This document shows positions 9,601 to 17,150 of a stretch of 64,000 nucleotides of DNA, piece after piece; position 1 is the first letter of the stretch; each line of letters opens with the position of its first letter. The notes beneath the pieces were generated by a model, which saw only the letters and a program-made list of their open reading frames with translations, was not told the origin of the DNA and searched no databases. The translations under genes were made by a program, and so were the position numbers. This stretch comes from Zhihengliuella sp. (lineage in GTDB: Bacteria > Actinomycetota > Actinomycetes > Actinomycetales > Micrococcaceae). The stretch lies in assembly GCF_031178195.1 (NCBI RefSeq), contig NZ_JAPSJL010000010.1, positions 1-64,000 on the forward strand. The letters run 5' to 3'.

Positions 9601-11041
9601 CTCGCACGAGAAGGTCGAGCCCTTCATATGCAACCATGCTGCCCGCGTAACCGATAACGAAGTCATCGGAGGTGATCCGCAGCGCCTTGGCCAAACCTCT
9701 GTCCCTCGGACCCGGAACAAACGTTGCCGGATCTGCGGCATTTGGTAGCGAACCGATCCGGTCGGGCTCGACTCCACGCGCCACCAACTCGGCGCGCACC
9801 TCATCCGTTATGGCCAGCACACGATCTGCATTGGCGGCCACATAGCTCTCTAGTCGCGCCGCAAGCTGGAACCGCTCCGTGTTCACCCAACCATCCCCCC
9901 TAGCGGCTACTTCAGTGACCTCCCACAGGCCGCGAACCTCATACACGAAAGGCAACCCGAGGCGACGCGCCGCAATGAGCGCGGGGAGCGCCGTGAAATA
10001 GTTGGAAGCGCTATGAATAACCGCCGGGCGGTGAAGCAACGCCTCCCGCACATAGGTGTCGGCTGCCTGTTGCACGTATACATCGAGTGGTGTGCGCGAC
10101 CAATCCAGTCCAGGGTTGTAGAAGTAGTCCAGACCGCCATAGGGCCGCCTGACCCTCCGCTCGACTGGAGGTCGCTTATCGGTCGTGGTGTCCCAAGGGT
10201 AGCCAGGACGCGCAACGACTAGCACATCCTCGCCGGCAGCACCGAGCGCCGACACAAGATGACTCGTCCGGGTCGAGTAACCGTTCGATTGGTATTCAGC
10301 AGTGCTATGGGCGCAATACATGACGCGCCCATGGACAGGCTGCAACCCCGGAGTCAGACCGCGCGGCGCGAGCATTGGGAGCTGCTCAAAAAGCGTTATC
10401 TGACCGTTGAGCTTGTTTCTCCAGAACGTTTCTGCAGCGGATTCGTCCTCTCCCGGGGCGCCGAGCGCCTCCAGCGCTCCGCGAAGCCACCCCGCGTCGA
10501 ACTGCTCCCGCATGGCCTCAATCGGCTTCTGACCCGGATTAAGCGGTGGCAAAGCATCTGGTACGGACCGTTCCGTCAGGTTGGCGGAAGCAATCTCCGC
10601 GGCTCCTGCATCGGCGGAAATTGCCCTCGGAGCCGCTGTCACGACTCGAGTATTGTCCGTGACCGGCCTCGTAAATCTCCGCACGATTCGTGAAGGATCG
10701 CTCAGTAGACCTGCGACTCTGACCGAACGCCTCGCGCGTAGAGAATTGTAGGCGTCTTTGAACTTGTCTACCCGTATCGTCTGCTTCTCGAGTTGACGCG
10801 CCAAATGATCACGCTTTGCTCGAGTTGCAGCAAGCTCTTCGCGCAGTCTGCCTTGTTCGCGAGAGACTGACTTGAGCTGCTCCTCCGCCCGTTTTCGAAG
10901 CTGTTTCTCCTTTGCCAGCTCGTCGACCAGACGCAGCGGATCCAAGGTGCCTCGGGCCATTTCAGTCTCAATGCGGCGTGCTCGGGCACGGGACAACGGG
11001 TTTTCGAGACCTGAGAGTGGACGATTAATTTTCGTGCCCAT
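6608..11041 (-). CDS. Giant three-module glycosyltransferase (GT4 / CgeB-like / GT4-like)
   Basis: A 1477-residue cytosolic protein. Residues about 35-105 form a charged coiled coil. About 225-650 is a GT4 (GT-B fold) transferase with the NAADP donor-site segment and EMVSPLKPLEAMAAG. About 655-1040 resembles the CgeB/glycosyl transferase 1-2 family (FWNKEDPVHTERF; a YGGSYYGDRYP segment; MELSGCGTPVISG). About 1130-1477 is a second GT-B module (RIIPNAVDP, SVSDFESFHLTLADGG), where the second acidic residue of the usual GT4 E-x7-E is shifted. The ATG at 11041 has AAAGG five bases upstream; the ORF runs open 46 codons further. It is the last gene of the exporter operon and probably builds the exported polymer. 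Acceptor and sugars are unknown. Confidence 0.88.
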   Translation of the reverse strand: MGTKINRPLSGLENPLSRARARRIETEMARGTLDPLRLVDELAKEKQLRKRAEEQLKSVSREQGRLREELAATRAKRDHLARQLEKQTIRVDKFKDAYNSLRARRSVRVAGLLSDPSRIVRRFTRPVTDNTRVVTAAPRAISADAGAAEIASANLTERSVPDALPPLNPGQKPIEAMREQFDAGWLRGALEALGAPGEDESAAETFWRNKLNGQITLFEQLPMLAPRGLTPGLQPVHGRVMYCAHSTAEYQSNGYSTRTSHLVSALGAAGEDVLVVARPGYPWDTTTDKRPPVERRVRRPYGGLDYFYNPGLDWSRTPLDVYVQQAADTYVREALLHRPAVIHSASNYFTALPALIAARRLGLPFVYEVRGLWEVTEVAARGDGWVNTERFQLAARLESYVAANADRVLAITDEVRAELVARGVEPDRIGSLPNAADPATFVPGPRDRGLAKALRITSDDFVIGYAGSMVAYEGLDLLVRAFEKVHEVLPNARLVLVGDGKERKVLESLVDELDLAEAVTFTGRVKPTMVRKYLSLFDVAPCPRRSNVVTEMVSPLKPLEAMAAGIPVVGSDVAPIKHLIGEEQRRGYLFAAGDADALADVLIELGQAPERRADLGRAARSWAVKYRSWAAVARRATATHKELMAAGHVSANQGSPAIRMLAGVRLGLIADEFTFATFGPECRTTALYPETWHEVLETGGLDVLLVESAWAGNGGAWTRGVGYYSDEEIAPLKALVEACRARGIPTIFWNKEDPVHTERFIRTAVLFDHVFTTDADCIRRYATEGAGTVRTVASLPFFAQATLHHPFPVDRAYEHTVAYGGSYYGDRYPDRSAELLRILGEVEPHGLTIYDRQVNHENSPYRFPEQLAPHVRGGLDYSEMVAAYKSHPVHVNVNSVDKSPTMFSRRVMELSGCGTPVISGRGRGVTTLFAELLPLAAKAGTADLLADYWLNDEAGRNADGWCLHRHVYRAHLATHRLAYMLRTAGLAIAVEALPDYVLEVESLTPTVASSILDQTHRPVAVRSRETASSATADVLGAAGIEISTEDGDFPDLSRAWFGEALNDPEIAEDLARSLWLERRVSGEQALERAEVQPRDVDERGKTLLVRRASVAGSPWFGRDSAGVEPVVAVRRAVVADTPSKAPEEIADAVRPQTVLVAGHDLKFARTLIERLQSSGHTLLIDEWQDHAQHDPEQSRRLLAEADVVFCEWSLGNAEWYSRHVRADQRLVVRFHSQELFTPYPERTEAKRFDATVYVGRLVRDMAVSRLGYPEGSARIIPNAVDPALFDQDKQDGSRFNLGLVGIVPRQKHLDRALDVLRQLRLTDQRYQLFIKGKTPEDYPWMLKRDDEMAYYNAQHARIAEDPLLKGAVHFDGHGNDMAEWYGKIGVVLSVSDFESFHLTLADGGASGALPVSLAWPGAEHIYPGDWLHLTVGSMAETILETTGDEAAYTEATRRAREYCQRFHADLVLGELERVVLG

Positions 11042-11064
11042 GACTGCCTTTCGATCCTCCACGG

Positions 11065-11865
11065 TTATTTGACGACCCGAATGGCCGCGGGTCCGAACTG
11101 CGCTCGGATTCGACGCAGGATTTGCCCAGCCTTGGCCTTTTCTTTGGAGCGCTCGGCTTTCGTCAACTGATTGTACCAAATTGGAATCTGTCTCGCCGGG
11201 GCGTCCATCAAGATTTCGGACTTGCGAAACCAGGCGATCCGGTCACTCGTGCGAGCCAAGAAATTCACATCACGCGATAAGAGTACAATCGATCCGCCCC
11301 GCCTGCGGAATCCATGGAGTTTGGACTCTACGCGTTCGTCGCGAAAGGCTTCAGAGATGCTTTCCGCGTCCTCGATGATCAGGAGCCGAATCCCGGTCGC
11401 CAATGCCATGAAAATTTGGCACCGTGCCACGGTCAACGAATCAATATCGTCGACTATCTCGTCAATGACTCCCCCCGCGTGTGCCTCATCAACCACTACG
11501 TCGATCAGCCCACGCAAGGATGCCCCGTTGACTTGGCGCGCTCTCGCAACCCTCTGAAGATTGACTCGAAGACTTTCATCAGCTAGGAACTCGGTGGATG
11601 GGGATAGATTAATGACCTGACCGGACTCATAGATATGACCACTCGAGGGTGACAGCGACCCGCACATGATGTCGGCCACTGTGTTAATACCATCCCTCTT
11701 CGCGCCGAGGATCCCCAGGGTCTCCCCCGACCAGACGACGAGATCGAGCCCGTCAATTTCAATCGCATACTCATTTTTGCCCCGACCATAGGTCTGCGAA
11801 TGACGGATCCCTTGGAGGACCATATTCGCACGCATCTCACCGGCGACGGAACCGCCTTCATTCAT
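11065..11865 (-). CDS. Degenerate ABC-type polysaccharide export ATPase (Wzt/TagH-like)
   Basis: A 266-residue protein that follows the Wzt/TagH ATPase layout along its length, but with the catalytic motifs altered. The Walker A position reads GAKRDGINT (54-62), placing Ile where the ATP-binding Lys belongs. The signature position is DSLTV (142-146) rather than LSGGQ-like. Walker B ends IIEDA, not DE. The switch histidine is Arg (SRD, 197-199). Hydrophobic core segments are preserved, so this is not simple decay. It overlaps the stop of the permease gene by 8 bases, with AGGAG upstream; GTG (11868) and TTG (11871) are alternative starts. It probably cannot hydrolyse ATP alone and may be structural or pair with another ATPase (inference). 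Confidence 0.8.
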   Translation of the reverse strand: MNEGGSVAGEMRANMVLQGIRHSQTYGRGKNEYAIEIDGLDLVVWSGETLGILGAKRDGINTVADIMCGSLSPSSGHIYESGQVINLSPSTEFLADESLRVNLQRVARARQVNGASLRGLIDVVVDEAHAGGVIDEIVDDIDSLTVARCQIFMALATGIRLLIIEDAESISEAFRDERVESKLHGFRRRGGSIVLLSRDVNFLARTSDRIAWFRKSEILMDAPARQIPIWYNQLTKAERSKEKAKAGQILRRIRAQFGPAAIRVVK

Positions 11866-12730
11866 CACCAACGCTCCTATGACTGCTTTCGCCGCGCCAG
11901 ATCAGAACCGTGCCAGCGAGAAGAGGGACTACAGCCCACAAGATCATTATTAGCCACCCCTCGATGGACGGCAATTCGTTGTACACGAAGACTTCACGGA
12001 TATGATTGAGAACCCAAGCCATTGGATTCCAATGGATAATGAAGGCGAATACCGGCCCTAGTTCCGCGAATTTGGCCACCGGGAACATGACGCCGGAGCC
12101 AAACATCCACGCCCTGGTTGATACCCTCAGAATATTGTTGAGGTCGGGGACCCGCGCGATAAAATGTGCTGCGATGAGCGAGATTCCTAGGTTGATACCG
12201 ATTTGTAAGACGATGACCGGAACGACCAGAAACGCGATCGGACTAAGATTCTCGAGAGGCGGCAAAGCAAGGATCATGACAACGAGTACAAGGTAGCTCG
12301 GGAGCCCGGCGATCCACGTCCGGAGATTTTCGTTAATAGGCGCCGCGATAGCAGGGAGCGAGCTTGTGGACGAGGAGGTCCGCCACCGGTAAATCGACAT
12401 CGAGGAGCCGTTGACGCAGCGGGTTGTCATCTGGAAACAGAAAACGCCCACCAATAGGAAGGCAATAAAGTTCGGAATGCCTTTATCCATCTGAAGAATG
12501 AGTCCGAACACAATATAGAATACTGCGCCATCCATGATGGGATTGATGATCAGCCAAAGATTTCCGAGCGCTTGATGCTCTCCGCGACTTGAAACATGCG
12601 TTCTGGCCTCGTGAAACATGAAGCTACGCACATCCCACACACGAAGAATATAGTCTATGAGCGAATCTTTTTCGCCTCGAAGACTTAGATGCCCTACATC
12701 GACTTCCACGGCACGCTCGCTCACTGGCAT
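11858..12730 (-). CDS. ABC-2 type polysaccharide export permease (Wzm/TagG-like)
   Basis: A 290-residue integral membrane protein of the ABC-2 family with about six hydrophobic segments, including one near residue 80 (YIVFGLILQ), others across 160-205, and a final one near 265. An amphipathic N-terminal helix precedes the first transmembrane segment, as in Wzm and TagG. It should form the channel for a lipid-linked polysaccharide and sit with the ATPase-like protein encoded just downstream. The stretch from about 11.1 to 12.7 kb is clearly AT-richer than its surroundings (27 of 60 bases G/C at 12001-12060 by hand count), which suggests horizontal acquisition. Confidence 0.88.
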   Translation of the reverse strand: MPVSERAVEVDVGHLSLRGEKDSLIDYILRVWDVRSFMFHEARTHVSSRGEHQALGNLWLIINPIMDGAVFYIVFGLILQMDKGIPNFIAFLLVGVFCFQMTTRCVNGSSMSIYRWRTSSSTSSLPAIAAPINENLRTWIAGLPSYLVLVVMILALPPLENLSPIAFLVVPVIVLQIGINLGISLIAAHFIARVPDLNNILRVSTRAWMFGSGVMFPVAKFAELGPVFAFIIHWNPMAWVLNHIREVFVYNELPSIEGWLIMILWAVVPLLAGTVLIWRGESSHRSVGDE

Positions 12731-12772
12731 ACAACCGACCGTTCCATTAATGCAAGGATATGAAAGCCTACC

Positions 12773-14506
12773 TTAGTCATGGGCGAACTTCCCCAATTCC
12801 ATATACTTCTCTATGCACATTCGCGCGTTCCTCTCCCATGTTCGAGACCGAAGTACCATCGAACGTCCAGCGAATCCCATACGCGATCGCGCCTCTCCGT
12901 CTTCAAGCAACCTGTCTATCGCTGCAGCCAGAGCAGACGGGTTCCCGGGAGGTACGAGGGAGCCTGTGACTCCTTCACTGACCATCTCCCGGAGCGCGGG
13001 CAAGTCCGAGGCGACCACGGGTCGACACGATGCCATGGCTTCGACCGGCTTCAGCGGCGTGACTGACCTAGTGACGGCGAAGTCCTTGCGGGGCACCACG
13101 AAAACGTCGAGCGCCTGATGACGGAGGGGTGCCTGGTGAGCCGGAACGCGTCCAGTGAAGATTTCCTCCGGGTCCAGCCCGAGCTCGGCCGCGTGGAGGC
13201 GCAGACTCGGCATGGCTATGCCGTCGCCCACGATCATCAGTTCGACGTCGTCGCGTTCCCGCCGCAGCTCGGCGTACGCACTGATGAGATCATCGAGCCC
13301 CTCGTAGGCGACCAGGGAAGAGACCGTGCCGATATAGAACTTGTCTGGGTCGAGGTGCAGCGCCGTCTTGGCGGCACGGGAGGGTTTCGGGGTCTCGAGG
13401 TACGCGGTGCCGACCGCATTCGGTGATAGCAGCACGCGTGCGGGATCGACCCCGGCCGCGACGATCTTGTTCCTCATGGCGTGTCCCAATGTAAGAACGA
13501 GGTCGGCTGCCGCCATCACCTCCGCTTCGCGGGCATTGAAGTGTCGATAGCGCTCAGATTCCGTCGCCTCCGGTCCTCGCTTCGAAGCCCAAGTGTCGGA
13601 TAGTTGTCCGCGGACCTCGTACACCCACGGGATGCCGACCGCCTCGGCGACCGCCCTCGCGACCAGTCCGTTCACGAAGTGGGTCGTCGTGTGGAGCGCT
13701 GTCGGCCTAAGGTCGAGCACGAGCTTGAGGAGCTTTTCCGTCTCCTCCTGCAGGCGGTCCCGAATGTTGGGTATCGGACCGTCGGAACGGAGGCGGTGGT
13801 ACGTGACGTGTTCGAGTGTCTGTTTGCTGTGGTGTGGCAGGATGCCTAGCGACTCCGGATAGCCGAGCCTGGTGGCTGCGTGGACATGCCAACCGGCAGC
13901 CGCTTGGGCCTTGAGGAGAGAGTGCGAACGCTGCGTATACCCAGTAGTTGTGTAGGGCAGCGAATTCGTCAACAAGTGAAGCACCGTCTGGGCGCGCGGC
14001 TCGTAAGCGTCGACCGTTGGAACTACGGGCACCCAGTCGCCGAACACTTCCTGCTCGGCGAGGTACCGTTCGCGGAGACGAGCGAGACGGCTGTTCCCAG
14101 GATCGAGCCGCGAGATCGCCTGGGTGGTGTTCCCGTTGTAGAAGTCGAGTTTGGCGAGGGTTTGCTCTGTTCCGATCGCGTCGTCCATCCGCTCAGCGAA
14201 TACCTTCGCGAGCTCGGGCTCATGTGCCACGAGCGCGAGGTCAGCGAAGTACTTTGCCTGAGTTCCCCGAGGGCCCTTGGCGAGCGCAGCTTTGAGGCGT
14301 TCGCGCACCGAGTCGGGGTTCTCTCGAAGCAGTGCCGCGGTGGCGGCCATTCGAGTACCAGGTGCGGCCCCCAGAAGCGTGTCAACGGCCGTGAGGACGC
14401 GACGGTGAGAGTTGGTGGCATTCCGACGCCAGAGCCGCAGGATGAATGAAGCCGGATCCTCCTGCCAATGCCGCTTGAGCGTGTGACGGTGCACTAGAAC
14501 ATTCAT
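12773..14506 (-). CDS. GT4 family glycosyltransferase
   Basis: A 577-residue protein. The first 150 residues are helical and repeat-like (TPR-like by appearance), followed by a GT-B glycosyltransferase of family GT4. The transferase shows TTGYTQRSHSLL near residue 190, the mid-linker YEVRGQL, a donor-domain start near FYIGTVSSLVAYEGLDDL, and the E-x7-E region SVTPLKPVEAMASCRPVVASD near 500. It is a retaining sugar transferase likely working on the cytoplasmic side on the same lipid-linked polymer exported by the downstream ABC-2 permease. It begins only 3 bases after the stop of the anchored surface protein and ends 42 bases before the permease gene. Its N-terminal domain resembles the first GT4 module of the giant downstream protein. 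Confidence 0.9.
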   Translation of the reverse strand: MNVLVHRHTLKRHWQEDPASFILRLWRRNATNSHRRVLTAVDTLLGAAPGTRMAATAALLRENPDSVRERLKAALAKGPRGTQAKYFADLALVAHEPELAKVFAERMDDAIGTEQTLAKLDFYNGNTTQAISRLDPGNSRLARLRERYLAEQEVFGDWVPVVPTVDAYEPRAQTVLHLLTNSLPYTTTGYTQRSHSLLKAQAAAGWHVHAATRLGYPESLGILPHHSKQTLEHVTYHRLRSDGPIPNIRDRLQEETEKLLKLVLDLRPTALHTTTHFVNGLVARAVAEAVGIPWVYEVRGQLSDTWASKRGPEATESERYRHFNAREAEVMAAADLVLTLGHAMRNKIVAAGVDPARVLLSPNAVGTAYLETPKPSRAAKTALHLDPDKFYIGTVSSLVAYEGLDDLISAYAELRRERDDVELMIVGDGIAMPSLRLHAAELGLDPEEIFTGRVPAHQAPLRHQALDVFVVPRKDFAVTRSVTPLKPVEAMASCRPVVASDLPALREMVSEGVTGSLVPPGNPSALAAAIDRLLEDGEARSRMGFAGRSMVLRSRTWERNARMCIEKYMELGKFAHD

Positions 14507-14509
14507 CGT

Positions 14510-15424
14510 CTACGGCTTCGCCTTCGTGGTGGGGCGGCGGAAGACTTTCAGGTAGTACAGCACCGCGCCGCCGCCGACAATGATGGCCACGCCCGCGTTA
14601 GCGACCGACTGGAGGGCAGCATCGTTTCCTGTGCGCACCGCGGAGGCGGCTGCCGAGGATTCACTGTCATCCTGCGGTGCGGTAGGGGGCGCCGCCAAGG
14701 CATGCTCGGTCTGGTCCGCAGAACTCATGTGGTCGGCCGATGCTGCCTCCGACGGTGTCTCAGCGGCGCGCGGAGACGCTGGCCCGGACGATGAAGGCGA
14801 TCCCGCCTCAGGGGTTGCGTAGAGGACGCGGCCGGAAAGGAAGCTGTACCTGTAACCGGTGTCCGCCAGCGTACCGGGGGTCAGCATCTGTCCGGTCTCG
14901 GGCACCACCAAATAACCGGTGCGCGGGTGAATGTAGTAGCCCGTGCCTGGATCGACGGCGAGGCGGGTGGTCCCCGCGCGCTGCTGCTCCGATTGGTTCC
15001 CGCCGGCGGATTCCAGCTGGGATCCGGTAGTCGTGCCCGAATTCGTCGCTCCCCGGGTGCTCTGACCAGTCCTCCCGCGCTCTGACGTAACGCCCGTCTG
15101 GGGCTGCGGTTTCGGAGAGCTCGTCGGCGACGGTTCGGCCGAAGCGGCCGATGTCGCGTCCCCGACGGGGTCCGACGACGGCGCGCTGGTCGGGAAGGGG
15201 GGTTCTGGAACAGCGTCGGCCGGGTTCGCGTCCACCTCTACGGCAGGGGTCGGCGGCGTCGGGAGCGGACTAGCCGCGGCGGAGTCCGCTGCCTGCCCCG
15301 CCGCGATGATCCCACCGACCAACAGCACCGACGCGGAGACACGTGCCGGCCACGCCAAGGGCGCCGGGCTCGGCGTGTTCAACCCACGGTCCTTCCCCGA
15401 CCGTGAATGCGGTGCCGTCTTCAT
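14510..15424 (-). CDS. Membrane-anchored Ser/Pro-rich surface protein with TGY-type repeats
   Basis: A 304-residue protein. An N-terminal hydrophobic segment (about 25-45, SASVLLVGGIIAAGQAA) acts as signal or anchor. Residues 50-150 are Ser/Pro/Thr/Glu-rich and probably disordered across the wall. Around 165-215 lie short tandem units built on GTGYYIHPRTGYLVV and PETGQML, which resemble aromatic beta-hairpin repeats. A C-terminal hydrophobic helix (about 275-292) is followed by a basic tail. The ATG at 15424 is one base after the LCP gene's stop, so the pair are coupled. I recognise no named family; the position suggests a partner in displaying or ligating the polymer. ORF starts further upstream lie inside the LCP gene and are less likely. 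Confidence 0.78.
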   Translation of the reverse strand: MKTAPHSRSGKDRGLNTPSPAPLAWPARVSASVLLVGGIIAAGQAADSAAASPLPTPPTPAVEVDANPADAVPEPPFPTSAPSSDPVGDATSAASAEPSPTSSPKPQPQTGVTSERGRTGQSTRGATNSGTTTGSQLESAGGNQSEQQRAGTTRLAVDPGTGYYIHPRTGYLVVPETGQMLTPGTLADTGYRYSFLSGRVLYATPEAGSPSSSGPASPRAAETPSEAASADHMSSADQTEHALAAPPTAPQDDSESSAAASAVRTGNDAALQSVANAGVAIIVGGGAVLYYLKVFRRPTTKAKP

Positions 15425-15425
15425 G

Positions 15426-16475
15426 TCAGTTCTGAAGATTGTTCTCGGCGACATACTGGGACAGGGTGTCGTTCTTGATGGCGTCGGCAACCTCGGCCGT
15501 CGCCGCGGGGTCGTAGATCACGATCGACTGCCCGTCGGCCGAGCGGCCGACTCCTCTGTTGGGAAGCGTGAACGTCGTGATGTCCGAGCTGCGGACGTCA
15601 CGCATACTCACACCCATCTTGGCCAGCGTCATCGAGTCGAGGCTCTGATCCACGGTGACGTACGGGGAGAACTCGCTCACGACGTCGGAGATCTTGCCCG
15701 GATTGGTCAAGGTGTCGGCGTTGAGGAACTCTGACATCACCGCCCTCATGTAGAGCTGCTGATTGGCGACGCGCGTGTAGTCGCCATCCTTGAACTGTTT
15801 CCGTTCGCGGACGAACTTCAAGGCGCTGTCGCCGTCCAGTTCGATGACTCCAGCCGGAAAGTGCTCTCCTGCGGACCCGCCGGACGTGAAGGCCCGCGGA
15901 TTGTTCACCTCGACGCCGCCCAGCGCGTCCGTCAGCGCCTTGAAGCCTTCGAAGTCGATAATGGCGACGTGATCGATGGGCGCCTCCACGAGTCCTTCGA
16001 TCGTCTGCACCAGCAACGGCACTCCGCCGAACGCGAGTGCCGCGTTGATCTTGTGCTCGCCGCGCCCGGGGATCTCGACCCACGTGTCACGCATGATGGA
16101 CATCACGTTCACGGACGAGCGATCGCCGGGGATGTTGACGAGCATCATCGTGTCGGAGCGCCCGCCATTCGGCACATCTGCCAGGTTCTCGGTCTCGCCG
16201 CTGCCCCCGCGGACGTCGGAACCGATGACGAGGAAGTTCACCGCGTCCGAGCTCGCGTCCGGACGCTCCGGCCGTGGCTCATCCGTCGGGAAGACCGATT
16301 CGATGGTCTGTGCCTTCGACTGGAAGCTGTTCATGAGGCTGTAGAGGTAACCGAAGGCGATTCCGCCAGCGATCAGCACGACAGTGAGCAGAGACAGCAC
16401 GACGATGAGTACTGGCCGCTTCTTGCGGCCGGGCCGCCCCTCGTCGAATTCCGACGTCGTGTCCGCCTGGCTCAT
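15426..16475 (-). CDS. LytR-CpsA-Psr (LCP) family wall-polymer ligase
   Basis: A 349-residue membrane protein with a short cytosolic basic N-terminus, one transmembrane helix (about 23-48) and an extracellular LCP domain. LCP hallmarks are FLVIGSDVRGG, RSDTMMLVNI, SIMRDTWVEIPG, KINAALAFGG and ALKFVRERKQF. These hold the acidic and arginine residues that bind the polyprenyl pyrophosphate. LCP enzymes transfer lipid-linked glycopolymers onto peptidoglycan. It is first in the operon that also encodes the surface protein, GTs and exporter, which fits attachment of that operon's product. The ATG at 16475 is chosen at the basic N-terminus with GGGG upstream; an ORF start 51 bases earlier is less likely. 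Confidence 0.92.
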   Translation of the reverse strand: MSQADTTSEFDEGRPGRKKRPVLIVVLSLLTVVLIAGGIAFGYLYSLMNSFQSKAQTIESVFPTDEPRPERPDASSDAVNFLVIGSDVRGGSGETENLADVPNGGRSDTMMLVNIPGDRSSVNVMSIMRDTWVEIPGRGEHKINAALAFGGVPLLVQTIEGLVEAPIDHVAIIDFEGFKALTDALGGVEVNNPRAFTSGGSAGEHFPAGVIELDGDSALKFVRERKQFKDGDYTRVANQQLYMRAVMSEFLNADTLTNPGKISDVVSEFSPYVTVDQSLDSMTLAKMGVSMRDVRSSDITTFTLPNRGVGRSADGQSIVIYDPAATAEVADAIKNDTLSQYVAENNLQN

Positions 16476-16526
16476 ACAACCCCAATCCTCTTCACGGCTC
16501 AACCGAGCGGCTGGACCAAATAGCAA

Positions 16527-16548
16527 TTATGCCATGCCGATATTTCGG
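16527..16548 (-). promoter_or_regulatory. Candidate promoter and palindrome upstream of the LCP-glycan operon
   Basis: On the minus strand a CATAAT -10-like hexamer (16532-16527) sits about 50 bases before the LCP start. Just upstream is a small palindrome, CCGA-TATT-TCGG (16537-16548), in the spacer. A matching -35 is poor, so an activator or alternative sigma factor might be needed. The call rests on position and a single hexamer only. Confidence 0.3.
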
Positions 16549-16619
16549 AATGTCTGCCAGCGGCGTGGGACTGCTCATGCGTGAGCCTCTGGCCGGCCGG
16601 CTGCCATTAGGCTCGAGGG

Positions 16620-17150
16620 GTGAGAAGGACACGAAGGGGAAACCGCGACCGTACTGACCGAGTGGAAGGGCGCGCCGGAATCCGTCGCCATCTATTCATG
16701 GCCGCCGCATCTGCCGTGACCCTGCTGGCCGCAGGATGCGCTCCAGTAGTGGACGTGGAGCCCGCGCCCAAGGCGAACGACCCCCGCTGTGCGGACGTCA
16801 TGGTCTATCTGCCGGAAACCCTGTCGGGACTGGCGCGGCGGGAGACGAACAGCCAGGCCACCGCCGCTTGGGGGGAGCCATCAGCGGTCGTCGTGCGGTG
16901 CGGCGTCGACACCCCGAGTACTCTCGCGACGCAGCCGTGCGTCACGGCCAATGGTGTCGATTGGCTGGCCGTCGAGGGCGGGGACCACTGGACACTCACG
17001 TCCTATGGGCGCACGCCCGCTGTCGAGGTGCTCTTCGATCCGAACACCGTGCCGTCCAGCAATGTCCTTCCGGAATTGGCGGCTTCGGTGGAGCGAGTTC
17101 CCGCGCAGGAGGAGTGCCTCTCCACAGAGCGCGAGACCGACTTCCGCTAG
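16620..17150 (+). CDS. DUF3515-type lipoprotein
   Basis: A 176-residue predicted lipoprotein. A basic N-terminus is followed by a hydrophobic stretch and the lipobox LLAAGC (Cys near residue 41), so the mature protein is anchored outside the membrane. The rest has conserved-looking PRCADVMVYLP, a WGEPSAVVVRCG segment and paired cysteines typical of the DUF3515 family of actinobacteria, whose function is not established. It is often found beside ddl in this phylum and is here convergent with it, the stop codons overlapping by 4 bases. The GTG at 16620 abuts GAGGGG, so the true start may be slightly different. Confidence 0.78.
   Translation: MRRTRRGNRDRTDRVEGRAGIRRHLFMAAASAVTLLAAGCAPVVDVEPAPKANDPRCADVMVYLPETLSGLARRETNSQATAAWGEPSAVVVRCGVDTPSTLATQPCVTANGVDWLAVEGGDHWTLTSYGRTPAVEVLFDPNTVPSSNVLPELAASVERVPAQEECLSTERETDFR

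Noticed and set aside
11065-11865. Pseudogene call for the degenerate ABC ATPase
   Set aside because: The frame is intact, overlaps the permease by a few bases and keeps the structural core, so I treat it as a maintained gene with altered motifs.
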